From Nannocystis sp. (GTDB lineage Bacteria; Myxococcota_A; Polyangia; Nannocystales; Nannocystaceae), in contig JADJRG010000013.1 in assembly GCA_016712315.1 (NCBI GenBank), forward strand, positions 2,516,001-2,580,000: 64,000 nucleotides of DNA. Reading direction: 5' to 3'. Position 1 is the first letter of the stretch. Each line of letters begins with the position of its first letter. Shown piece by piece: positions 25,943-33,209 of this stretch. The notes under the pieces were generated by a model. It worked only from the letters and a program-made list of their open reading frames with translations, was not told the origin of the DNA and made no database searches. A program made the translations under genes and the position numbers.

Positions 25943-25996
25943 GCTCCTCTGCGCGCCCGCTCCTCTGCGCGCCCGCTCCTCTGCGCGCCCGCTCCT
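25943..25996. repeat. 16-bp tandem repeat, about 3.4 copies
   Basis: The unit GCTCCTCTGCGCGCCC is repeated head to tail three times (25943, 25959, 25975) with a partial fourth copy. It lies upstream of the CocE-type gene start, between divergent genes. Confidence 0.85.
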
Positions 25997-26144
25997 CGCT
26001 GAGGTCTCCATCGCGGAGCGGCCGGCTCGCTGGAGAAGCTCTAGGGCCGGTCGATCTGCGATACGATGCGAGGGACGTGTCGGTCGATCACCGCGAGGTA
26101 CGAGGTGGCGCCGACGCGCGGGCTCTGATCAGGACGGTAGGACC

Positions 26145-27437
26145 ATGACGAAGCAGCGTTCGACGAGCGGCGAGAACGAGCACGATGTCTCCGGTTGGAG
26201 CTACGCGCGCGCGGGCGCGGCGGCGCTGTGGCTGATCTGCGCGGGGTGCTCGGGAGGGGCGGAGCAGACCTCGGGCTTCACCGCGTCGGTGGGGCCCGCG
26301 ACCTCGGCGACGCAGGGTTTCACGACCTCATCGACGAGCGAAGGGGCGACCACGGAGGGCTCGACGTCGACGACCGACGACGGGACGACGCGCCCTCCAG
26401 AGACCGACTCTGACCCTTCGGCGCCGACCAGCGACGACGCGACGACGGTGGCGGGGCCGGTGTGCGGCGACAACGCGGTCGAGGGCGATGAGGTGTGCGA
26501 CGACGGGGTGAACGACGGCCTCTACGGTGGTTGTAACCCCGACTGTCTGTCGTTCGCGCCGAGCTGCGGCGACGGGGAGGTGAACGGGCCCGAGGTGTGC
26601 GACGACGGGGTGAACGACGGGGCGTACGGCGGCTGCGCGGCGGACTGCTCGGCGCTCGGCCCGAGCTGCGGCGACGGGGAGGTGAACGGCGCGGAGGTGT
26701 GCGACCTGGGGGTGAACGACGGCTCGTATGACGGATGTAACCCGGACTGCACGCCTGGGCCCTTCTGCGGCGACGGGGAGGTGAACGGGCCGGAGGGCTG
26801 CGACGACGGCAACGAGGTCGACAACGACGAGTGCACGAACCAGTGCGCGACGGCGTCGTGCGGCGACGGGATCCTCCAGCCGGGCGAAGACTGTGAGATG
26901 GGCAATATCGGCGGCTCGAGCTGCGCAGGGCTCGGCTTCGAGGGCGGGGCGCTGGCGTGTAACAACAACACGTGCAAGTTCGACGTGGTCGCCTGCTATA
27001 AGTGCGGCGACGGGATCGTCAACGGGCCAGAGGCGTGCGACGGCGGCAACCTGAACGGCCAGTCGTGCCAGTCGCAAGGGTTCGTGTCCGGCAACCTGTC
27101 GTGCGCGCCGAACTGCGCGGCGTTCAACACGTCGGGCTGTACGAAGTGCGGCAACAACATCGTCGACGCAGGGGAGGTGTGCGACGGCGGCGCGCTGAAC
27201 GGGCAGACCTGCCTGAGCCAAGGGTATGTGACCGGGCAGCTCGCGTGTAACCCGAACTGCGGCGGCTACAACATCAACGGCTGCACCCACGGCAACTGCT
27301 GCCAGGTCGGCGGGGCGGGCGCGTGCTCGTCGACGCCGATCCGCAACTGCGTGTGCGCGAACGACCCCTTCTGCTGCAATAACTCGTGGGACAGCCTGTG
27401 CGTGCAGGGGGCGATCAACTGCGGCGCGAAGTGCTGA
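26145..27437 (+). CDS. Cys-repeat surface lipoprotein (CGDG...CDDG repeats)
   Basis: A 430-residue exported protein. The signal sequence ends in LICAGC, the lipid site. A Thr/Ser/Asp-rich linker of about 80 residues follows, then about seven Cys repeats of two kinds. The first kind has CGD(G/N)xVxGxExCDDG...GC..DC, the DUF4215/myxococcal Cys-rich type with Asp/Asn positions likely to bind Ca2+. The second kind reads GD(G)IVNGPEACDGG(N)LNGQ(S/T)C. The C-terminus is a further Cys-rich module (CCQVGGAGACSS...CCNNSWDSLC). A cell-surface role is inferred from the family. The start at 26145 begins the signal peptide; AGGA precedes it. Confidence 0.85.
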   Translation: MTKQRSTSGENEHDVSGWSYARAGAAALWLICAGCSGGAEQTSGFTASVGPATSATQGFTTSSTSEGATTEGSTSTTDDGTTRPPETDSDPSAPTSDDATTVAGPVCGDNAVEGDEVCDDGVNDGLYGGCNPDCLSFAPSCGDGEVNGPEVCDDGVNDGAYGGCAADCSALGPSCGDGEVNGAEVCDLGVNDGSYDGCNPDCTPGPFCGDGEVNGPEGCDDGNEVDNDECTNQCATASCGDGILQPGEDCEMGNIGGSSCAGLGFEGGALACNNNTCKFDVVACYKCGDGIVNGPEACDGGNLNGQSCQSQGFVSGNLSCAPNCAAFNTSGCTKCGNNIVDAGEVCDGGALNGQTCLSQGYVTGQLACNPNCGGYNINGCTHGNCCQVGGAGACSSTPIRNCVCANDPFCCNNSWDSLCVQGAINCGAKC

Positions 27438-27443
27438 GGGCGA

Positions 27444-28523
27444 TCAGCGGCGGGGCGGCGCGCCGAGCTGCGCCGTGTCGCCGGCGAGGGCGCGCAGGGC
27501 GGCGAGCTGATCGCGCGTGCCGATCGCGATGAGGGTCTGACCGCCCGAGAAGCGGTGCTCCGGCCCCGGGACCTGCTCCAGCGCGCCGTCCGGCCGGCGT
27601 ATCGCGATGATCAGCGCGCCGGTGCGCGCCCGCAGATCGGCGCCGCCGAGGGTCGCTCCGATGAGGCTGGTCTGCTCGCTTAAGGTCGCCTCATCGATCC
27701 ACAGGTTGACGCTACGATCGTGGACCATGTCGTCGAGGAAGCGCACGAGGCCGGGACGGACGAGCTCGGCCGCCATCCGCATGCCGCCGATCGCGTTGGG
27801 CGAGACGACGGCGTCGGCGCCGGCGCGGCGCAGCTTGCTGATCGCGGAGGGTTGGATGGCCTTGGTGACGATCCGCGCGCGAGGCGCGGACTGCCGGGCG
27901 GAGACGACGACGAACATGTTGGTCTTGTCGTCGTCGAGGGCGGCGACGACGCCTTTGGCGCGGCTGATCCCGGCGCGCTCGAGCTGCGCGTCGTCGGTGG
28001 CGTCGCCGATGAGCTGGACGAGGCGCTTGTCGTCGATCTGCTCGAGGGCGGCGGGTCGCAGGTCGATGGCGATCACGGACTCGCCGCGGGCGAGCAGGTC
28101 CTCGATCACGCGCGCGCCGGTGGAGCCGCAGCCGCAGACGATGTAGTGATCCTTGAGGTCCTTCATCTTGCGGTGGTGGCGGCGGAACTGCTGGAGATGA
28201 ACGAAGCTGCCCTCGACGAAGAAGCTGGTGATCGAGGAGACGACGTAGAGATTGGCGCAGACGCCGAAGAGGAGCAACAGCATCGTCCACTCGCGACCCC
28301 CGGCGACGTTCGCGACGTCGATGACCTCGCCGAAGCCGACCGTGGTGACGGTGATCGCGGTCATGTAAAGGCAGTCGTGCAGCTCCCAGTGGCCGGGCTG
28401 GTGGAGCTCGCCGATGTACCAGTAGCCGAGGGCGCCGATCAGGAGCACGCCGAAGGCGACGAGCGTGGCGAGGTAGACCCGGTTGCGCGCGCGCCGGTAG
28501 TCCTCGAGGGTCGTGGTGAGCAT
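27444..28523 (-). CDS. Potassium channel with RCK (TrkA-N and TrkA-C) domains
   Basis: A 359-residue two-helix K+ channel subunit. TM1 is at about residues 17-37, the pore helix and filter are TVTTVGFG (residues 58-65), and TM2 is at about 79-102. A TrkA-N Rossmann domain follows, with HYIVCGCGSTGARVIEDLL and IAIDLRP for nucleotide or ligand binding, then a TrkA-C domain (LGGADLRARTGALIIAI). The family is gated by nucleotides or Ca2+ and sets membrane K+ flux. A GTG 9 bases upstream is an alternative start. It converges on the preceding gene with only about 6 bases between the stop codons. Confidence 0.93.
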   Translation of the reverse strand: MLTTTLEDYRRARNRVYLATLVAFGVLLIGALGYWYIGELHQPGHWELHDCLYMTAITVTTVGFGEVIDVANVAGGREWTMLLLLFGVCANLYVVSSITSFFVEGSFVHLQQFRRHHRKMKDLKDHYIVCGCGSTGARVIEDLLARGESVIAIDLRPAALEQIDDKRLVQLIGDATDDAQLERAGISRAKGVVAALDDDKTNMFVVVSARQSAPRARIVTKAIQPSAISKLRRAGADAVVSPNAIGGMRMAAELVRPGLVRFLDDMVHDRSVNLWIDEATLSEQTSLIGATLGGADLRARTGALIIAIRRPDGALEQVPGPEHRFSGGQTLIAIGTRDQLAALRALAGDTAQLGAPPRR

Positions 28524-28586
28524 CCTGGGCACGGGCCGGACGATCTTAGGCGATCCGCGGCGGGGGCGGGAGCGCGGGCTTTGCCG

Positions 28587-29873
28587 TCAGCTCGGGTGGA
28601 TCCAGCCGTCTCCGGTGGCGGCGATCCGTCGGGCGCGCTCGAGCAGACCTTCGGGCCAGGGCTCCTCGAGGAGGCGGTACTCGGCGTGATCGAAGGGCTG
28701 GCCGGGGGCTGGCGCGGCGAGCTCTAAGCGCTCGCGTCGGCCTTGACGCAGGAGATCGAGGGCGCGGTGGTGGCAGTAGGGGTTGTTGCCGCGGCGGCCG
28801 AAGAGCACGTGGCCGGTCCAGGTGCAGCCGGCCTTGCACACGTCGGCGTAGTAGCAGCCGGCGCAGCGGCCCCAGAGCTCGTGCTGACGATCGTCGCGGT
28901 TGAAGCGCAGGGCGGCGGCCCGCTCCCAGACGTCGCGCAGGCGGGCGCTGCGGAGGTTGCCGCCGACGTAGTCGGCGGTGGGCAAGGAGGGGCAGCCCTT
29001 GATGTCGCCGTTGGCCTCGATGCCGAGGGTGCGCAGGCCCGCCTCGCAGCCGCTCTGGTGGGCGCTGGGGTGGTCGCTGCGGAGGAGGCGCTCGTAGGGG
29101 CCGAAGTAGCCGATGTTGCTGGCGGGCCAGAGGCGGATCTGGCGGGCTTCGGTGGCCTTGGCGATCCGCGCGACCATGGGCATGAGCTCGAGCATCTGCC
29201 AGGGTTGCAGGAGCAGCTCGGGGTGATCGGCGGCGCGGCCCATGGCGACGGTGATCTGCACCTGCCAGCTATGGATCTCGTAGGCGCTGATGACGTCCAG
29301 CAGGGGCTCGATCTCGCGCAGGTTGGGGGCGCAGAGCTGGGTGTTGACGGAGCGGGGGATGCCGGCGTCCTTGAGGTTCTGGAGGGCCTGGAGGGCGGCG
29401 TCGTAGCTGCCTCGCAGGGCGCGCAGGTGGTCGTGGGTTTTAACGAGTCCGTCGATCGAGACGGAGACGGTCTCGATGCCGGCTTCTTTGGCCATGGCGA
29501 CGCGCTCGGGGGTGAGGGCGCGGCCGCCGGTGGTCATGGAGGTGTGGATCCCGGCGGCCGTCATGGCGGCGGCGATGAGGTGCCAGTCGTCCCTCAAGTA
29601 GGCTTCGCCGCCGATGAGGGTGGCCTCGCGTACGCCGAGCTCGGCGAGCTGGTCGACGAGATCGAGCGCCTCGGCGGTGGTGAGCTCGTCGGGGCGGGCG
29701 CGGCCGGCCCGGCTGCCGCAGTGGCGACAGGCGAGGTCGCAGCGGAGGGTGATCTCCCAGACGAGGTAGCGCGGGCGCGCTCGATCCTGCGGGCGGGCGT
29801 CGGCGGCGAGGGGGAGGTGGACCCTGGCCGATCGGCCAGATCTGTCGACGACGAGGCGATCGCTGCGCTGCAC
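28587..29873 (-). CDS. Radical SAM/SPASM enzyme, candidate peptide maturase
   Basis: A 428-residue enzyme. The SAM-cluster motif CDLACRHC gives Cys45, Cys49 and Cys52. The barrel continues with GGEAYLRDDW (GGE-type SAM contact) and SVSIDGL. The C-terminus is a SPASM domain with Cys in SGCEAG and KGCP, the set GRCAGCYYADVCKAGC, and a late NPYCHH, enough for two auxiliary [4Fe-4S] clusters. SPASM proteins usually modify ribosomal peptides. GTG at 29873 is the start, preceded by GAAGAG. The gene follows, after 61 bases on the same strand, a small protein with three KYG[A/G]P motifs, the probable substrate. Confidence 0.88.
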   Translation of the reverse strand: MQRSDRLVVDRSGRSARVHLPLAADARPQDRARPRYLVWEITLRCDLACRHCGSRAGRARPDELTTAEALDLVDQLAELGVREATLIGGEAYLRDDWHLIAAAMTAAGIHTSMTTGGRALTPERVAMAKEAGIETVSVSIDGLVKTHDHLRALRGSYDAALQALQNLKDAGIPRSVNTQLCAPNLREIEPLLDVISAYEIHSWQVQITVAMGRAADHPELLLQPWQMLELMPMVARIAKATEARQIRLWPASNIGYFGPYERLLRSDHPSAHQSGCEAGLRTLGIEANGDIKGCPSLPTADYVGGNLRSARLRDVWERAAALRFNRDDRQHELWGRCAGCYYADVCKAGCTWTGHVLFGRRGNNPYCHHRALDLLRQGRRERLELAAPAPGQPFDHAEYRLLEEPWPEGLLERARRIAATGDGWIHPS

Positions 29874-29934
29874 GGGGTCTCTTCGTTGAATTTTTTTGGT
29901 ACTCTGAGGGCTTCCCGAAGACCTGGCTTATCGG

Positions 29935-30462
29935 TCAGGTAGGGGGCGGCGGCCCGCCGTACTTGGTGCTGGGGCGGGGGTCGGGGGGCGGCGGGGCGCC
30001 GTACTTCTTGGCGGGGCGCGGGGTGAGCTGGTCGTCTTCGTCGACGATGGGGCGGGGAGCGCCGTACTTGGGCTTGGGGAGGGGCTCGGGGGTGATGAGC
30101 GGGGGATCGGGGGTGGCGCCGGAGTCGACGCCTGGATCGACGATCGGCGGGTTCGGCGTCGGCGCGGCGGTGGTGGCGATCGGCTGGGGATCTTCGGCGG
30201 AGGGCGGCGGGGTGGAGGGCGGCAGGGTGAAGGGCGGCGGCGTCGGGGGCGCGGGCGGGGTCGCGAGCGCGGGGGGCTCGCTCACCGGCGCAGGTTGTGG
30301 CGCGTCGGGAGCGGCGCAGCCGACCAAGGCGAGGCCCAAGACGGCGACGCTGAGGCGCGTCAGCGGGGCGACGATCGCCTCGACATGACCGCAAAAAGGA
30401 CACTCGAGGTCGAGCCGGCGGATGTGCACTCCGCAGGCGGCGCAAGGGCGTAGGCGTGCCAT
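29935..30462 (-). CDS. Zinc-ribbon, Pro-rich protein with three KYG motifs; candidate rSAM substrate
   Basis: A 175-residue protein in three parts. Residues 1-30 form a zinc ribbon (Cys7, Cys10, Cys21, Cys24). Residues 34-49 are a hydrophobic segment ending in VGCAAP, a membrane anchor or lipid site. The rest is an extended Pro/Ala/Thr-rich tail with three spaced motifs: KYGAP at 132, KYGAP at 153 and KYGGP at 167, each flanked by Pro and Lys. No other Tyr occurs in the protein. The tail should be outside the membrane while the ribbon stays inside. Immediately upstream of a radical SAM/SPASM gene, it is a good candidate for a post-translationally modified substrate. Family not recognised. Confidence 0.7.
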   Translation of the reverse strand: MARLRPCAACGVHIRRLDLECPFCGHVEAIVAPLTRLSVAVLGLALVGCAAPDAPQPAPVSEPPALATPPAPPTPPPFTLPPSTPPPSAEDPQPIATTAAPTPNPPIVDPGVDSGATPDPPLITPEPLPKPKYGAPRPIVDEDDQLTPRPAKKYGAPPPPDPRPSTKYGGPPPPT

Positions 30463-30552
30463 CGCAGCGAGCGTATCAGACTCGGCGGTGGGGCCGTGCG
30501 CGCCGACGACCTCCGCGCAGGCGGTCGCGGCGGGTCGCGCGAAGAATCGCGC

Positions 30553-33042
30553 CTAGGCGGCCCAGATCGCCTCGACCCGGGCGCGGACGAGGCGGCGGCC
30601 CTCGGCGAAGCCGGGCAGCCTCCGCAGCTCGGTGAGCACCGGGCAGTGATCGCACCACTCGAGGTCGATGAGCACAGACTCGGCGGCGCGCATGAAGTAG
30701 CGGAGGGCTAACTCGGGCTGGCCGGCGAGGCAGCAGCTCTCGGCGGTGATCTGGCAGATCATCGCGGTCATGCGCGGGTGGCTGTGGGTGAGCAGCGCTT
30801 CGATGTTGGCGTCGACCTCGACGGTCTCGCCGAGGGCCGCGCGGATGTACCGAACGAGCGCGTCCGAGATGGGGCCCTCCTCTTGCTTCGCGTCCTCGAG
30901 CAGGCGGGCCAGCTCGTCCTTGATGCCTCGCCAAGCGGCGACGCGGGCGCCCAGGAGCAGGACCGCGCCGCGGCGGTTGCGATCGCCGCCGAGGAGCTTG
31001 TAGGCCCAGGCGAAGCCGTCGTAGTCGCCGCGCAGCGCCGAGCAGCGGGCGTACTCGAAGAGGCCGGCGGGGAGGTCGGGGTCGAGGGCCATGGCGACGC
31101 GGAGCTGCGGCAGACCCTCCTCGGCGCGGCCGGCCTCGCACTTGAGGCTGGCGAGGTATTGGATCGCGGCCGGGTAGGTGGGCGCCGCCGCGAGGGTCTC
31201 GCGGAGGGCGACGGCGGCGGCTCGCCAGTCGCCGCGCTGCACCGCGATGATGCCGCTGGCGAAGGTGGTCTCGGGGTGATCCGGCGCGAGGCGCAGCGCC
31301 TCCTCGAGGTCGGCGGTGGCGCGCTTCTGCCAGTCGATCTCCGGCGAGGCGCTGGCGCTGAACCAGGCGCGCACGGCGATCAGGGCGATCAGGGCGTGGC
31401 CAGGGATGAAGCCAGGGTGCGCGCGGAGCTGCTCGGTGAGGGTGCTGTAGGCGCTGGTGAGCGACGCGCCGAAGCCGCGCTGGACCTCGCGGCGGGCGTG
31501 GCGGTAGGTGTCGATGAGCTGCGGTGAGGCGAGCTCGCGGAAGACGCCGATCTCGAGCTCGCCGCGGAGTGCCTCGGTGATCTGCTGGCCGAGCAGGTCC
31601 TGGGCGGCGAAGGGATCGGCGAGGGAGGTGTCGAAGCGGCCGCTCCACAGCTGCACGCCCGCTTCGGCGTCGAGGAGGCGGACGACCGCGCGCGCTCGAT
31701 CGCCGCCGACTTGGAGGGTGGCGTCGACGACGAAGCCGACGCCGAGCTGCTGGCCGACGACGGAGGCGTCGCGCTGGTCGTGGAAGCGGTGGGTGATGCT
31801 GCTGGCGACGACCTCGACGCGGCGGGTGCGACCGAGCACGTCGATGACGGCCTCGGCGAGCGCCTCGGCGAGGTAGTCGTAGTCGCGGGCGCCTTGGACC
31901 TTGAAGGGGAGGACGGCGACGCGGGCGCCGAGGCCCTGGGTGCGGCGGGCGTGGTTGCCAGAGGTGGTGGCGGTGGTGCGCGGGGTGGCGGTGGTGCGCG
32001 GGGTGGCGGTGGTGCGCGGGGTGGCGGCGGCGGTGAGCGGGGTGGTGGTGAGGCGGGAGCTCGCGGGCTGGCGCGCGGGGTCGAGGCCCGACGGCGAGGA
32101 GGGCGTGATGGTGGCCTCTGGAGCATGTCCCGAAAGCCATGTCCTGAGGGCCTCGGCGAGCTCCGCGGCGCTGGCGGGGCGGTCGGCGGGCTCGCGCTCG
32201 AGGCAGCGCAGGAGCAGCTCAGCGAGCAGATCGGGGACCTCAGCGAGGCCGCGCGGGTCGGGCGCGGGTCCGCGCAGGCGGGCGATCGCGGCGGCGATCG
32301 GCGAGTCGGCCTCGAAGGGGAGGCGGCCAGTGAGCGCCTCAAAGAGCAGGAGGCCGACCGCGTAGATGTCAGCGCGGGCGTCGACCTCGCCGCCGATCAC
32401 CTGCTCCGGGGCCATGTAGGCGGGTGTGCCGATGGTGCCGACGGTGCGCGCGGTGGTGTCGCTGGCGAGCGCGCGGGCGATCCCGAAGTCGGTGAGCACG
32501 ACGCGGCCGCCGGCCTCGATGATGATGTTGGCGGGCTTGAGGTCGCGGTGCACGACCCCGGCGGCGTGGGCGGCGGCGAGGCCCTCGCAGATCTGGAGGG
32601 CGAAGCTGGCCGCCTTGAGCGGGGTGAGTCGGCCAGCCCGAGCGAGCACGACGGCGAGGTCGTGGCCGTCGATGTACTCCATGGTGAGGTAGTGCTGGCC
32701 GTCGTGGTCGCCGAGGTCGTGGGTGCGGGCGACGTTGGGGTGGGTGATCCGGCGCGCGAGGCGGACCTCGCGGCGGAAGCGCTCGATGGCGGCGGGGCTG
32801 GGGGCGGCGCCGATCTCGAGGGTCTTTAAGGCGACCTCGTCGCCGACCATCGTGTCACGGGCGCGGTAGACGACGCCCATGCCGCCGCGGCCGAGCTCGC
32901 GGAGGAGCTGGTAGCGGCCGGCGAAGAGGCGGGGCTCGGCCGCGTCGCTCGGGGCGGCGGAGTCGCTGGTGGAGCTGGCCTCCAGGTCAGCCATGATGGT
33001 GGCGCCGTCGGCGAGGGCGTCGATTTCGTCAGGGGAGGCCAC
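30553..33042 (-). CDS. Ser/Thr protein kinase with TolB-like and TPR domains
   Basis: An approximately 829-residue kinase. The catalytic domain (about 42-310) has GRGGMGVVY, Lys73 in VALKTLE, HRDLKPANI, DFGIARAL and APEQV. A Thr/Pro-rich linker contains three exact copies of ATPRTT. A second domain (about 385-530) reads GARVAVLPF...YLAEALAEAVIDVL...VGFVVDATLQVGG..., the TolB/FlgO-like module seen with kinases and cyclases. TPR-like helices fill the C-terminus, which has a CxxC (WCDHC). The start is uncertain: GTG at 33042 or ATG at 32994. Confidence 0.9.
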   Translation of the reverse strand: MASPDEIDALADGATIMADLEASSTSDSAAPSDAAEPRLFAGRYQLLRELGRGGMGVVYRARDTMVGDEVALKTLEIGAAPSPAAIERFRREVRLARRITHPNVARTHDLGDHDGQHYLTMEYIDGHDLAVVLARAGRLTPLKAASFALQICEGLAAAHAAGVVHRDLKPANIIIEAGGRVVLTDFGIARALASDTTARTVGTIGTPAYMAPEQVIGGEVDARADIYAVGLLLFEALTGRLPFEADSPIAAAIARLRGPAPDPRGLAEVPDLLAELLLRCLEREPADRPASAAELAEALRTWLSGHAPEATITPSSPSGLDPARQPASSRLTTTPLTAAATPRTTATPRTTATPRTTATTSGNHARRTQGLGARVAVLPFKVQGARDYDYLAEALAEAVIDVLGRTRRVEVVASSITHRFHDQRDASVVGQQLGVGFVVDATLQVGGDRARAVVRLLDAEAGVQLWSGRFDTSLADPFAAQDLLGQQITEALRGELEIGVFRELASPQLIDTYRHARREVQRGFGASLTSAYSTLTEQLRAHPGFIPGHALIALIAVRAWFSASASPEIDWQKRATADLEEALRLAPDHPETTFASGIIAVQRGDWRAAAVALRETLAAAPTYPAAIQYLASLKCEAGRAEEGLPQLRVAMALDPDLPAGLFEYARCSALRGDYDGFAWAYKLLGGDRNRRGAVLLLGARVAAWRGIKDELARLLEDAKQEEGPISDALVRYIRAALGETVEVDANIEALLTHSHPRMTAMICQITAESCCLAGQPELALRYFMRAAESVLIDLEWCDHCPVLTELRRLPGFAEGRRLVRARVEAIWAA
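31972..32025. repeat. 18-bp tandem repeat, three exact copies
   Basis: The unit GGTGGTGCGCGGGGTGGC occurs at 31972, 31990 and 32008. On the reverse strand it encodes ATPRTT x3 in the linker of the kinase, so copy number changes would lengthen or shorten the linker in frame. Confidence 0.9.
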
Positions 33043-33209
33043 GCCTGGCGAGTCTAGCCCGAAGCGGCCGCGAGCTGATCGGGGTGGGTGCGGCGCGGCG
33101 GCGAGCGAGGCGCGGAGACGGGCGCGCGCCGGTGGTCGCTCGAGGTCACCGCGACGCGCGAAATCAGCGAGCCTCGGGCTGTCTCCGCTCACGCTCGTGG
33201 ATGCGGGCT

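Noticed and set aside
29594..30445. Long reverse-strand frame overlapping both the KYG protein and the radical SAM gene
   Set aside because: Arg/Pro-rich shadow of the real frames, typical of GC-rich DNA; the KYG protein and enzyme each have clear domains in their own frames.
30476..32140. 554-codon frame within the kinase gene
   Set aside because: Arg/His/Pro-rich shadow frame of the TolB/TPR part of the kinase.
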